64,000 bases of DNA from Blastocatellia bacterium. GTDB lineage: Bacteria > Acidobacteriota > Blastocatellia > UBA7656. The DNA is taken from contig DATENM010000031.1 of NCBI GenBank assembly GCA_035275065.1, positions 1 to 64,000 of the forward strand, written 5' to 3'. The position numbers and the translations under genes were made by a program. Below the pieces are notes generated by a model that ran no database searches, had not been told where the DNA came from, and saw nothing but the letters and a program-made list of their open reading frames with translations. The number at the start of each line of letters is the position of its first letter. Position 1 is the stretch's first letter. Below are positions 18,563 through 28,206 of the stretch, in pieces.

Positions 18563-20452
18563 CTAATCATTGTTCCCAGGCGGCAACGCCATTCGCACGG
18601 CAGCCGCGGCATCCACTTTACCCGCTCCCAGGATGATCGAATGCTTGAAGGTGGGCGAAACTTTAACAAAGCCGACGTCCTTGCCCTGGAGGTTCGGATC
18701 ATTGGGTAAATCAAGCAACTTATCCTTCTGTTCAGGAAAAGCTTCGCTATCCGCACTTTCCTGAAGAATTCTGATGATGTCTGTGGACCGCAAGTCCGGG
18801 TTCACGGAGCGCATCAGCGCAACGACCCCGGTAACGGTCGGGGCGGCGGCGCTGGTGCCGCCGAAGTCACCTCTGCACTCTTTCGAATCGGCCACCGCCG
18901 CGACGATTCCCTGGCCTGGAAACTCGGCCACGAAACCAGGCTGATTGATCAGGGGAGGAGAGTTGTCTGAGGGAGCGGTAACGGTCAGCTTCTCTCCCCA
19001 ATTCGAATAGCCGGATTTGCGTTTGCTCGATGACATGGCTCCGACGACGACGACGTCGGGGATTTCCGGGTAAAGCGAGTGGACAGCTTGGCCCGGCGGG
19101 ATTGTCGAGCCACTGAACCTTATTCCGTGCTTATTCTCATCGGCGGGCAGGAAGATAGGCGCGTCATGATTCCCGGCTGAGAAGACGATGACCAGGCCCT
19201 TCCCCAGCCGTCCGCCCGTGGCGATCATTTTGCTCACCTCTTCAACGAACGGGTGATGGTCAGGCGGATCACCCGCCAGATGATTTAACACTGACGGCGG
19301 CGCATTAAAGCTACAGTTGACGACATCCGCAAACCGTGAGGCGAGACTGAGCGCGCACAGTAAAACGGTAGGGTCAATGTGGGAACTCAGGGGGATGCGA
19401 ATGGGTAACAAGGTACAACCCGGTGCAATTCCCAACATCAGGTCGTCGTGGGCGTTGGCGCTGCCGATGGCGTTGGCGACGGCGATGCTGGCGACGCTGG
19501 TGCCGTGTACTTTAGAGTCATCGCCGGGATTGTTATCGCCGTCGGCGTAGTCCCACATATTCGTCTTGTCGATTTTCTTAGGATCAAAGGCAGGATGCTC
19601 CAGATCAAAGCCGCTATCAATGACGGCAATGACGACGTCGGATTTTCTGAGCACGCCCCGCTTATCCACCAGTTTCCAGGCTTTATGCAGGTTGATACCT
19701 GCGGTGGGGCCGAAGGGGGGAGGGTCTGCCAAGATCTCTGGGCTGCCGGCGTTCAGATTCCACTGTCTTTTGACCAAGTGATGCGCCTCGAACAGCGCCG
19801 GCAACTCCGGCAGGGTGACGCCTGCCGCCTCGCTCGGCTCGATGGGCAAAAGGATTTGCGGGGTACTCGATTTCACATCCTTGGCCTCGCGCTCGGCAAT
19901 CTGATTGGCGATCTTCAGCGGGTTCGCGCCGGAAGCATCCGTGACCTGGAGCACGTAGGCGCTGCCCATGCGACCGGCCGAAGAGAGAGCATATTTTTTT
20001 TTAATCTCTTCGAGCGTCTTGTCATCATCCTGGCGCAGGGTCAGGAGAATCTTATCGGTGAGGGCGATCTCCTCGGGTGCCTCAAGAACTTGATAGATGT
20101 GATGCACCACGTTCGTGCGGCGCAGGAGCTCCATCAGCCAGTCGACCTGCTCGGCTTTTACTACGGTGATGCGGTAGATTCCGGTCGTCAGTTGTGAAAG
20201 TGATTGATCCGGAATTCCGGCAAAATCGGGCAGGGCCTTCAGCAACTCCAGGATTTTCGCCTTGCGGCCCATGATGGAGAAGGATGTCTGGTGGGGCATC
20301 AGTCGCCAGGTTTCGGCGCCTATTTTGATATAGTCGCCGAACGTCGCCGGCTGGCTGCCGGAAATCGCGCCGACCGCCTTCTTCCATAGTGACTTCAGCC
20401 CGCCCAGGAGTTTCTTATGTAGCGGCTTATTCGTTCCGTCTTGTGGGGGCAT
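18563..20452 (-). CDS. Intracellular S8 (subtilisin-like) serine protease of a sigma/CHAT operon
   Basis: The 629-residue protein has no signal peptide. Residues 1-250 are an unassigned helical/propeptide-like region. The peptidase domain has Asp279 (VIDSGFDL), His316 (HGTSVASI), oxyanion Asn428 (SAGNHD) and Ser534 (GGTSAAAPTV), so the triad is complete. It is the last gene of a minus-strand operon after a 287-residue unknown protein (62-bp gap), a TPR-CHAT protease and an ECF sigma factor. With no export signal, it probably acts in the cytoplasm, perhaps after activation by the CHAT protease; that order is inference. Confidence 0.85.
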   Translation of the reverse strand: MPPQDGTNKPLHKKLLGGLKSLWKKAVGAISGSQPATFGDYIKIGAETWRLMPHQTSFSIMGRKAKILELLKALPDFAGIPDQSLSQLTTGIYRITVVKAEQVDWLMELLRRTNVVHHIYQVLEAPEEIALTDKILLTLRQDDDKTLEEIKKKYALSSAGRMGSAYVLQVTDASGANPLKIANQIAEREAKDVKSSTPQILLPIEPSEAAGVTLPELPALFEAHHLVKRQWNLNAGSPEILADPPPFGPTAGINLHKAWKLVDKRGVLRKSDVVIAVIDSGFDLEHPAFDPKKIDKTNMWDYADGDNNPGDDSKVHGTSVASIAVANAIGSANAHDDLMLGIAPGCTLLPIRIPLSSHIDPTVLLCALSLASRFADVVNCSFNAPPSVLNHLAGDPPDHHPFVEEVSKMIATGGRLGKGLVIVFSAGNHDAPIFLPADENKHGIRFSGSTIPPGQAVHSLYPEIPDVVVVGAMSSSKRKSGYSNWGEKLTVTAPSDNSPPLINQPGFVAEFPGQGIVAAVADSKECRGDFGGTSAAAPTVTGVVALMRSVNPDLRSTDIIRILQESADSEAFPEQKDKLLDLPNDPNLQGKDVGFVKVSPTFKHSIILGAGKVDAAAAVRMALPPGNND

Positions 20453-20514
20453 AAGTTGACCTCAATAGAGGCCAGGGGCCGTGGCCCCCGGCCAGCAAGC
20501 TGCGCGTCAAGCGG

Positions 20515-21378
20515 TTATTGCAAAGCCTGTGCGGTGTGGAGTCCCCCACATATCACCTCGCGGTTAAACGATCCTGCCTCGTCCCGCTTCAGGTTCGGTC
20601 TTTCGGCGGCATCAAAACCTGTTACCGCCTCCTTAAAGATGGTAATAAAGTCGCTCACCAACAACTCCTCAGGGATTTCCTTTAGGAGTGTCTTGGGCAG
20701 TTCCGGGCAGTCACAGTCGAACATGATCTGGTAGGTGAAGCCATTGCGGACGTCGTCGGGAGTCACCATGAAGATTGCACCCTCGTCCGTTTTTAAGATG
20801 GCAGCGCCGCCCGCTTGATCCAGCTCGATATTCGCCGCAATCGTCCGCGCGATGCGGCCGAACGCTTTCGGGGGCCCGGCTTGCAGAAGCAGCACCGGCG
20901 CTTCGGTTAAATTGACCGTGTGAAAAACGCCCTTGTGGAGTTGGAAGACCGGCTTGATTTGCTGCGTGTTGACCTGCACCGCCTTCTGCGGATCACTGAG
21001 GATATCGCGCTCAAGGTCGATGAACCAGCGGAAATCTTGCTTGTCGCCCTTCCCCTCCTCCCTGTTGAACTCCTTATCCGGGTTTTGGAATTTGCGGATG
21101 CCGGTTTGCGGCGTGCCCGCAACGATCAGCTCGAAGCCTTTGTCAAAGTTATTTTCCTTGACGTCGAGGCGTTTGGCGACGTTGATCTCGTCGACATAGA
21201 CGCCATTCTTGCGTCTTGTAATCGTGATTTTTGGCCGGTGGCACGGCTCGTCATCATCAACGATTGCGCCGACCTGGGCGAGCTCTGCTTCCAGGTGGGC
21301 GACGAACAGCCCCTGGAAGATCACTTGAATGGTTGCGTCGGGGAGGTCGGGGGTGACAAGCGGGTCTGGGGTTGACAT
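20515..21378 (-). CDS. Unknown protein of the sigma/CHAT/subtilase operon
   Basis: I set the start at the ATG at 21378 (MSTPDPLVTPDLPDATIQ), preceded by AGGAG about six bases upstream, because the longer open frame runs into the CHAT gene. The 287-residue protein has no export signal or helix. It alternates strands and charged loops, with KITITRRKNGVYVDEINV near residue 50 and a Cys pair in MFDCDCPELPK near 228. I recognise no family. It lies between two protease genes, so it could be a substrate, an adaptor or an inhibitor of one of them. Confidence 0.7.
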   Translation of the reverse strand: MSTPDPLVTPDLPDATIQVIFQGLFVAHLEAELAQVGAIVDDDEPCHRPKITITRRKNGVYVDEINVAKRLDVKENNFDKGFELIVAGTPQTGIRKFQNPDKEFNREEGKGDKQDFRWFIDLERDILSDPQKAVQVNTQQIKPVFQLHKGVFHTVNLTEAPVLLLQAGPPKAFGRIARTIAANIELDQAGGAAILKTDEGAIFMVTPDDVRNGFTYQIMFDCDCPELPKTLLKEIPEELLVSDFITIFKEAVTGFDAAERPNLKRDEAGSFNREVICGGLHTAQALQ

Positions 21379-21469
21379 GGGGGGTCTCCTTTCGAAGTCA
21401 AACTTGATAATGAATGTCAGGCCAAACCGCCTGGGCCTCAAGGCAGCCAGCCAATCGCGGTTCCAGCCG

Positions 21470-24400
21470 TCAGTAGCTGGCGTAGCCGCCGATGGCGACG
21501 AACGCGGCCCAGTAATACGGCGAGCGCGGCTGGCCGTCCTGGTCTCTGAGCATGTCGATTTGCGCAAGGCGGAGGGCCGCGACGGTCGATCCCTCACTCT
21601 TGCGATAACGGTGAAAGCGGATCATCAACTCTGCCGTCGAATCCGAGTTGACCGGCCACAGGCTGGCCACCACCAGCGGCACCCGCTTGGCGATGAACGG
21701 CCGCGCCAGGCCGACGACGCCTTCGCCGCCATAGTACTTCTCGGCGCCCGTCTGGCAGGCCGATAGCACTACGAGTTTGGCGCGCGTCAGATTCAACCGA
21801 TAGATCTCGTAGGCTTGAAGAATGCTATCGGCGTCGCCCGCCGCAATGCTCGCCGGGTCTTTCGCCAGCAACAGCTTCGAGCGCATCGGGTTCCACGGAT
21901 CGATGATGGCGTGGGTGGCGAGGTGAATCACTTCGGCCTTTTCCATCTCGCCCTTGACCCGGCTTTTTGTCGCCGCCGCCTCGACCACCAGCCGGGGAAA
22001 GGGGTAACAGGCCGCGACGCCTTTGGCCTCTTTGGTTGCCGAAGTCAAGTCCGCCAATTCGGGGAACGCCTGGCCATCAAAGTAAGGGTTGCCGACGCTC
22101 AACAGAGGCTCACTGCCGCCAGCGGCCTTCTCGCGGGCGGCCTGCGAGCAACGGACGAACATGGTCGAGCTGGGGGAGACCATGAAGGCATGTTCTTCGA
22201 TGAAGTATTTCCCCGAAGCGGGCGAAAACAGCGACTCGAAAGGCAGGTAGTTTAAAATCTTGTCGGCGACGATGCAGAGCTGCTTGCTGCCGTCGAGTTG
22301 CTTCTCGATGGGCTTGATCAATAACTCATACAAATCAGCCGCCTCGCTTAAGATCGCTGCCGCGTTGTTTTCGGGCGGTGTGGTGACCATTTGCAGGTAG
22401 CCGCGGACCCGGTTATTCAGTTCCTCGGCAGAGATCCGCTGCGAACTGCTGAAAACTTCCGTTTTATCCTTCGACAAGACCCAGATCAGCAGGCTGTCCT
22501 TCAAGACCGCATACTGCACGATCTGCGACTGTTCCGGCATAAGCTCTTGTACCGTTTCGGCGCTCATCGGCTGTGAAGGCGCGCCGAAACTGATGTCGGG
22601 ATTTTGGGCGTCGCCAATGATGTCGACCTTCGTGCTAATCAAATCGTGTAGCGATCTGGCGTGACACCTTTCTGAATAGTCAAAGGCCTTTTTCGCCTCG
22701 CCCCTGGCATACTCGAACTCCATTGCCAGGTCGTAGATGCTCTGCTCAGCGTCGAAGAACGTACTGCGGTTGCTCTCTTCTAGAATCTTGGCGCGGTGCT
22801 GCTCAAACAGCTTGAGCACGGTTTCCATTTCCTGCTCGACCGAAGGGCATTGGCCTTGCGCCAGGCAGCAAAGCAATTTATCCTTGCGCGCCACGTAACT
22901 GAAGGCCCAGGACTTCAGCTCGTCATAAAACCCGATGGCCCGGTCGTAGACATCTGCGGCTTTGCCAAACTCACCGGATTTCCGGTAAATAGCCCCTAAT
23001 TGCAGAAAGCAGTTGGCGGTGTTCTCTATGCGGACCCTGCGGTCGGGGAAAGAGTCCCCGATTTCCAGAGCCTGCCCCACATGGTTTGCCGCTTCCGCAT
23101 AGTTGCCGGACTTGGCTAAGATGATCGCTAGATAATTATGAGAGCGGCAGATCAGCCGGGGAGCTTCTGCTTCGGTGGCCAGATTCAACGCCTCCTTCTG
23201 GAAATCAATGGCCGCCGTGTATAAGTTCAGCCCGTCGAGTGATCGCGAGATTGAAAAATAGCTGCGCCACAACTGTACCGGCTGCGGGAAATAGACCTGG
23301 GCTAATAGCAAATCCTGCAAGTGCAGCTCGACGGCTTTCTGGAAGTTATCCACAAAGCGGTACTCGTCTGCGAGCTGGAAAAGCGTCCTCGCATAGCCGA
23401 TAGGGTCGCCCATCTCTTTTGATAATCTCAGGGCGCGATTGGTATGCCGGATCGCCATCGAGAGATCATTCGTATAAGTGTTGGCGTTCGCCCTGGCGAT
23501 CAGACTTTGCACAAGCAGCCACTGGTACTGCGTGCGTTCGCAAGTTTTGCCCAGAGACTCGAACAAGGAAAGCCCGGCCTCGGCTTTCGACTGTTGCAGG
23601 TAACAATTACCTAACCAGTAGGCGATGTACGTTACTTCCAAAACATCGCCGCTGCGCTCGAACCCCGCCTTGGCACGGGTGTAGAGGCTGATCGCCTCTT
23701 CGAGGTCCGGTTTGGGGTTGGAGTAACTCTCGTGGCCTGCCTTTATTAAGCGACGCGCCTGCACAACGTCTTTTAGTTGAGCGGCGGTGGCCGCCTTGTA
23801 AAAGCCGCACAGGTCAGCCAGGAAGCGGTCGCGCGCCTGGCGGTATTCCAGATCACCCGTATAAGAAAGGAGCTTGATTCGTTCGTCGGCCTCATCGCGA
23901 CGCCCGCTGACGGCCAGGTCGAGATATTCGTCGATCAGTTTGTTCGCGATGAAGCTGCCGCGCCAATCGCGGTTCCGGCAGATAATCTCCCAGGCTCGTC
24001 CATCATCTTTGCTTTGGTAAGCGGCGATGAAATCATCAAAAATCTGGGCGCTAGCTTGCGCCGACTGGCGCGGGCGTTCTTCGAGTTGCTTGAGCCTTTG
24101 CCGCGCCTCATTCGCCCACGCTGAGTCCGAGTCTTTCTCTAAGTAAGCTTTCCAATCTTCTTTAGCCAGGCCATACAACTGCATGTACTCATGGCACAGG
24201 GCGCGATTGAATAAGGCTTCGAGCAGTGTGGCGTCCAGGGCCAGCGCACGGTCCAGATGCTCCAGGGCGCGGGCAAATTCTTCGAGGCTTTTGCCTAAAG
24301 CATCTTTCTGACGTTTGGCCTTGCCCATTTCCATCAGCGCCACGGCATAGTCGTTGTGCAGCTGCGCGTCTTTATCGCTCAGACTCAGGGCCTTGTCGAA

Positions 24401-25159
24401 CTGCTCGATGGCTTCGTCAAGCCGGTGTTCGGCCAGGTACAAGCGGCCCAGCGCGTGATAGGAGCCCACGCCGGGATGCGCGTCAGCCTCATCCTGGAGG
24501 ATTCGTTCGGCACGGTTGCGGGCGCTGCGATCAAACCGTTCTTCCTGACCGCCCCGCGTGATGGAGGGCAACGGGGCATAGCTTAATCCGGTGATGCGCG
24601 CCTCGGTCGGGCGCTGCTCGCGGTAGGCCTGGTTCAGCGCCTGAAGTCCTTTGCTCACGTCGGACGATGGGCGGGGCGGGATAATCCCGTCGAGCCACAG
24701 CCCGATGGCTATTAAAATGACCGCAGCGGCGGCGGCTAAGCCCATATAAATACGGCGGGACCGCCCGTGCGAAGGGTGTGGTACTTGGTTCGTTGCTTGC
24801 TTCGCTGCCAGGAAATCGACGACCGCAGGGTCATTTGTTTTTTTTAAGTTCGCGATCTTTGCGGGATCATCTTCCTTCATAGGTTCGGGCACGGGGTGGA
24901 CGTGCTCGTGCAGGGCGAGCGACAGCTCAAGGCGGGCGCGGCGGTCGGGCGCTGCTAAGAAATAGCTGTCGAAGCGCGCTTGCTCCTGAGCGGACAACTC
25001 GTGTGTCGCGGCCTCGTCAATCAATTCGTCTTCGACGACCCGCAGCATCTCGAAAAGCTCGTCGTCGGTCATCAGACGCTCTTCGAAATGTGACATCTCG
25101 GCCTCGGCCATCTCCCCCAGCAGGTACTGCCGGATGGTTTTTTCGTCAGCTTCTACCAT
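21470..25159 (-). CDS. Membrane anti-sigma-like protein with TPR repeats and CHAT protease domain
   Basis: The 1229-residue protein begins with a zinc-less anti-sigma-type helical domain (1-95: IRQYLLGEMAEAEMSHFEERLMTDDELFE). A single membrane helix follows (138-157). A long TPR superhelix occupies about 225-800. A C-terminal CHAT caspase-like domain (about 900-1229) carries the catalytic dyad His1083 (HLATHA) and Cys1135 (SACQTG). The ATG at 25159 lies 62 bp after the ECF sigma gene. The domain order suggests that the cytosolic N-terminus binds the sigma factor while the far side carries a protease. It is comparable in parts list to the TPR-CHAT/RpoE/substrate set of Craspase loci, but no CRISPR genes are present. 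Confidence 0.85.
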   Translation of the reverse strand: MVEADEKTIRQYLLGEMAEAEMSHFEERLMTDDELFEMLRVVEDELIDEAATHELSAQEQARFDSYFLAAPDRRARLELSLALHEHVHPVPEPMKEDDPAKIANLKKTNDPAVVDFLAAKQATNQVPHPSHGRSRRIYMGLAAAAAVILIAIGLWLDGIIPPRPSSDVSKGLQALNQAYREQRPTEARITGLSYAPLPSITRGGQEERFDRSARNRAERILQDEADAHPGVGSYHALGRLYLAEHRLDEAIEQFDKALSLSDKDAQLHNDYAVALMEMGKAKRQKDALGKSLEEFARALEHLDRALALDATLLEALFNRALCHEYMQLYGLAKEDWKAYLEKDSDSAWANEARQRLKQLEERPRQSAQASAQIFDDFIAAYQSKDDGRAWEIICRNRDWRGSFIANKLIDEYLDLAVSGRRDEADERIKLLSYTGDLEYRQARDRFLADLCGFYKAATAAQLKDVVQARRLIKAGHESYSNPKPDLEEAISLYTRAKAGFERSGDVLEVTYIAYWLGNCYLQQSKAEAGLSLFESLGKTCERTQYQWLLVQSLIARANANTYTNDLSMAIRHTNRALRLSKEMGDPIGYARTLFQLADEYRFVDNFQKAVELHLQDLLLAQVYFPQPVQLWRSYFSISRSLDGLNLYTAAIDFQKEALNLATEAEAPRLICRSHNYLAIILAKSGNYAEAANHVGQALEIGDSFPDRRVRIENTANCFLQLGAIYRKSGEFGKAADVYDRAIGFYDELKSWAFSYVARKDKLLCCLAQGQCPSVEQEMETVLKLFEQHRAKILEESNRSTFFDAEQSIYDLAMEFEYARGEAKKAFDYSERCHARSLHDLISTKVDIIGDAQNPDISFGAPSQPMSAETVQELMPEQSQIVQYAVLKDSLLIWVLSKDKTEVFSSSQRISAEELNNRVRGYLQMVTTPPENNAAAILSEAADLYELLIKPIEKQLDGSKQLCIVADKILNYLPFESLFSPASGKYFIEEHAFMVSPSSTMFVRCSQAAREKAAGGSEPLLSVGNPYFDGQAFPELADLTSATKEAKGVAACYPFPRLVVEAAATKSRVKGEMEKAEVIHLATHAIIDPWNPMRSKLLLAKDPASIAAGDADSILQAYEIYRLNLTRAKLVVLSACQTGAEKYYGGEGVVGLARPFIAKRVPLVVASLWPVNSDSTAELMIRFHRYRKSEGSTVAALRLAQIDMLRDQDGQPRSPYYWAAFVAIGGYASY

Positions 25160-25221
25160 AATCGGTTATTGCTTTTGTATTTGCTCTCACATTACATTAT
25201 GTGCCGCGGGCGCAAAGTATT

Positions 25222-25770
25222 TCATTCGCCGTCCTGCTTCAGGCACGCTTCTATGCACTCTTTCAGCGTCGCGCGCAGCCGGCTCAGGCGGATGCGCAAC
25301 GCGTTTTCGCTAATTCCCAGCTCGGCGGCCAGTTGCCGCCGCAACTCGATCTTTTTCCGCCCCTCGGCGGCGTAATAATCCAACAGCCGCCGCCGGTCTG
25401 CCGGCGCGAGCTGCTCCAAGCAATGCTCAAGACACCGGGCGTAGCGCTCCTTCTCCTTCGCCACGTCGGGCGGCGGCGGCGGCGGCGGCACGAGCAGCCT
25501 GGGTCGGCGAAACCACTCATGTATCACATTGCGCGCCACGCCGTAACAGTAGGGCGCCGGATTGCCTTTGTACGAATCGGCAATCTCCGGCACCTTGCGG
25601 ACGACGCGGTCGATTGTATCGTCGGCAAGTTCTTCGACCTCGTTTTTCGGAATGCCGTTTGCCCGACAGATCACCATGATCCGGCGGTAAATCTTTTCAT
25701 ATTTCTCACACGCTTCATCGCGGTCGGGGTCGAGCCACGCGAGGAAGCGCTCAAAGTCGTCCTGATTCAT
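25222..25770 (-). CDS. ECF-type RNA polymerase sigma factor
   Basis: I choose the ATG at 25770 (MNQDDFERFLAWLD), preceded by GAGTGGGTG, over an upstream in-frame start. The 182-residue protein has region 2 with VEELADDTIDRVVRKV and APYCYGVARNVIHEWFRRPR. A proline run (seven Pro) acts as linker. Region 4 is RRQLAAELGISENALRIRLSRLRATLKECI. It heads the operon with the anti-sigma-TPR-CHAT gene. Autoregulation from its own promoter in 25771-26059 is likely but not visible. Confidence 0.85.
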   Translation of the reverse strand: MNQDDFERFLAWLDPDRDEACEKYEKIYRRIMVICRANGIPKNEVEELADDTIDRVVRKVPEIADSYKGNPAPYCYGVARNVIHEWFRRPRLLVPPPPPPPDVAKEKERYARCLEHCLEQLAPADRRRLLDYYAAEGRKKIELRRQLAAELGISENALRIRLSRLRATLKECIEACLKQDGE

Positions 25771-26059
25771 CACCCACTCTTTGGCCTTCGGGGCACGGTT
25801 TCCGAATCCGCATCTCAATTGTTTATTAATCAACCTGCGAGCGCTGTTGCTAGTACCGATGAAAAAAGCAGGCTTATCCTACAGCTTATCTGCGAGCGAA
25901 TCAATCTTGTCGGTGATTTATTTTGCTTTCCTCTTGCGTGGTCTGCCCGAACCCAACTGCCCGGTTGGCATTCGCCCGCCGTGGTGTTAGCATCTCTCTA
26001 TTAACAGTTCCACCCGTGACTTCCTCGTTAGGCTGCCAGGTTGTTTTGAGGTGAATGTC

Positions 26060-26713
26060 ATGCCTACTGCTCATCGCTGCTTTCGAATGTTTACCGCCGC
26101 CGCGGTCACACTGCTGTGCGCCGGCTCGCTGCCGTCAGCCGCGCCCGGTCGCGTGCCGCCATCCGAAGGGCGCTATAAGATCAACGCCGCTCAGAGCCGC
26201 TTCACGGTTCGCGCCCTGGTCGGCGGTCTGCTCTCTTCGGTCGCCGGGCACGATCACACCATCGCTATCCGCGACTTCTCCGGCATGGCACAATTTACTT
26301 ATGGCACGGTGACGCCCGCGGCCTTGCAATTCACGGTCAAAGCCGACTCGCTCGCCATCACCGACAAGGTGAGCGACAGCGACCGCGACAAGATTCAAGC
26401 GACCATGCGCAATGAGGTGTTAGACGTAAACAGCTACCCGGAGATTACCTTCAAGAGCGCCTCCATCACAGCCACGCGCGTCGAAGAAGGCAAATACGAA
26501 ACCCGCATCAACGGCGAGCTGACCCTGCACGGCACGACACGCCCTCTCACCCTCAACGCCTTCGTCACCTTCCTCGCGACCAGCCTGCAAGCCGAAGGAC
26601 AGTTCGCGCTGCGGCAAACCGACTATGGCATCCGCCCCGTATCGGTCGCCGGGGGAACGATCAAGGTCAAAGACGAGCTGAAGTTTTCTTTCCACATCGT
26701 CGCCGAACGCTGA
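26060..26713 (+). CDS. YceI-family exported lipid-binding-like protein
   Basis: The 217-residue protein starts at the ATG at 26060. It has a signal peptide (about 1-30) and then a YceI lipocalin-like barrel: GRYKINAAQSRFTVRALV, AGHDHTIAIRDFSG, the conserved NEVLDVNSYPEITFKS and a closing strand KVKDELKFSFHI. Members bind isoprenoid-type lipids in the periplasm. It is followed by a mirror-arm repeat and is probably monocistronic. Confidence 0.85.
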   Translation: MPTAHRCFRMFTAAAVTLLCAGSLPSAAPGRVPPSEGRYKINAAQSRFTVRALVGGLLSSVAGHDHTIAIRDFSGMAQFTYGTVTPAALQFTVKADSLAITDKVSDSDRDKIQATMRNEVLDVNSYPEITFKSASITATRVEEGKYETRINGELTLHGTTRPLTLNAFVTFLATSLQAEGQFALRQTDYGIRPVSVAGGTIKVKDELKFSFHIVAER

Positions 26714-26728
26714 CGTGCTGCGCACGAA

Positions 26729-26842
26729 GGTAAAAGTAAAAAGTAAAAAGGCAAAAGGTCGGCAGGGGATTAAATAAGTAGTTGAAGCTATCTCTTATTC
26801 CGGCTCCGTCACTTTTGCCTTTTTACTTTTTACTTTTGCCTT
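26729..26842. repeat. Mirror-arm repeat of 7-base units (AAAAGTA/AAAAGGC)
   Basis: The left arm (26729-26758) and reverse-complement right arm (26810-26842) are separated by about 50 bases. They use the same unit family as 2005-2136 and are located immediately after the YceI stop codon. Confidence 0.85.
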
Positions 26843-26949
26843 GCGGCTGCGGCGCAGCCGCCTGCTTGACTTGGCTGCGCCAGAGCGTTTACGCTCGTGA
26901 GCGTTCCTCGGACCCCTGACAAATTTCTTCGCAAGGAGCCCACACATCT

Positions 26950-28038
26950 ATGAGCACACGAATGTATACGCTGCCCGTCGAACAGACCCGGTGGCAGGTG
27001 CCGAACCAGGGGTCAACCACCGTCTTCAACTGGGAGTATGATGAGAGCCGCGACAAGCTGCTGACGCTTTATGAGAAGGGCAAGACGAAACAATGGAACG
27101 CCAGCGACCGCCTCGACTGGTCAATCGAAGTTGACCTCGCGAACCCGCTCGGCTTCCCCGACTATTACATCTCGATATACGGCTCGCCGATCTGGGAGCA
27201 GATGGACGAGAAGAAGAGAGGCGAGACCCGGCTGCACCTCGACGCCTGGCGCTTCTCGCAATTCCTGCACGGCGAGCAGGGCGCGTTGATCTGCGCCGCC
27301 AAGATCGTTCAGACCGTCCCCGACATCGACTCGAAGTTCTATGCCGCCACCCAGGTCTTTGACGAAGCGCGCCACGTCGAAGTCTACTCGCGTTATCTCA
27401 GAGAAAAGCTCAACCTCGCCTACCCGATCAACCCGCACCTGAAAACGCTGCTCGACCAGGCGATCAGCGACGGGCGCTGGGACTTCACCTACCTGGCCAT
27501 GCAGGTAATCATCGAAGGGTTGGCGCTGGCGGCCTTCGGCACGATCCGCGACCTGGCAACCGAGCCGCTCGGTCAGGCCTTGAACGCCTACGTCATGCAG
27601 GATGAAGCGCGCCACGTCGCCTTCGGACGGCTCGCCCTGCGCGATTATTACCCGCACCTGACCGAGCGCGAGCGCGACGAGCGCGAGGCGTTTGCCGTCG
27701 AAGCTTGCTACCTGATGCGCGACCGTTTCATGGCCGAAGAGATATGGCAGAATCTCGACCTCGACGTCGAAGGCTGCGTCAGCTATGTGCGCCAGTCGCC
27801 CTTCATGCAGCAGTACACCAAGATGCTCTTCTCGCGTATCGTGCCGACGCTGAAAGATATCGGGCTCTGGGGGCCGCGCATTCAACAGGCGTTCGTTGAT
27901 ATGAAGGTCATCGAGTTTGCCGAGATCAACGTTGAAGAGCTGAGCGCCCGCGACGAAGACGTCGCCGCCGAATTCGACCGCCTGCGCGCCGCCCGCGACG
28001 CCCACGTTCAGAGCGTCATCGCCGAAGGCGCTTCTTAA
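26950..28038 (+). CDS. Ferritin-like diiron protein
   Basis: The 362-residue protein has AAGGAG about ten bases before the ATG. The four-helix ferritin-like core carries two DEARHV motifs (about residues 138 and 217) plus acidic partners (HGEQGALIC and VIIEGLALAAF), a pattern of E..ExxH pairs for a di-iron centre as in ribonucleotide reductase R2-like and AurF-type N-oxygenases. The oxidised substrate is unknown. It stands alone between two mirror-arm repeats. Confidence 0.75.
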   Translation: MSTRMYTLPVEQTRWQVPNQGSTTVFNWEYDESRDKLLTLYEKGKTKQWNASDRLDWSIEVDLANPLGFPDYYISIYGSPIWEQMDEKKRGETRLHLDAWRFSQFLHGEQGALICAAKIVQTVPDIDSKFYAATQVFDEARHVEVYSRYLREKLNLAYPINPHLKTLLDQAISDGRWDFTYLAMQVIIEGLALAAFGTIRDLATEPLGQALNAYVMQDEARHVAFGRLALRDYYPHLTERERDEREAFAVEACYLMRDRFMAEEIWQNLDLDVEGCVSYVRQSPFMQQYTKMLFSRIVPTLKDIGLWGPRIQQAFVDMKVIEFAEINVEELSARDEDVAAEFDRLRAARDAHVQSVIAEGAS

Positions 28039-28042
28039 GATG

Positions 28043-28196
28043 GTGACAAGTGACGAGTGACAAGTGACAAGAAAGAGGAAGTCAGGAATCAGGAGTCAGG
28101 AGTCAGAATAAGAACTGGAGGCGAAGCCGACTTCCTTATCCATTCTGTCTTCTGAATTCTGACTCCTGACTTCTCTCCGCGTTACTTGTCACTCCC
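28043..28196. repeat. Nested mirror-arm repeat: GTGACAA units outside, AGTCAGG units inside
   Basis: The outer arms are GTGACAA units (28043-28071) against their complement (28181-28196). The inner arms are AGTCAGG-type units (28081-28112) against TGACTCC-type units (about 28144-28175). Two repeat families are nested in one intergenic space. The right outer arm ends eleven bases before the dipeptidase start. Confidence 0.8.
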
Positions 28197-28206
28197 AAAA
28201 GTATCT

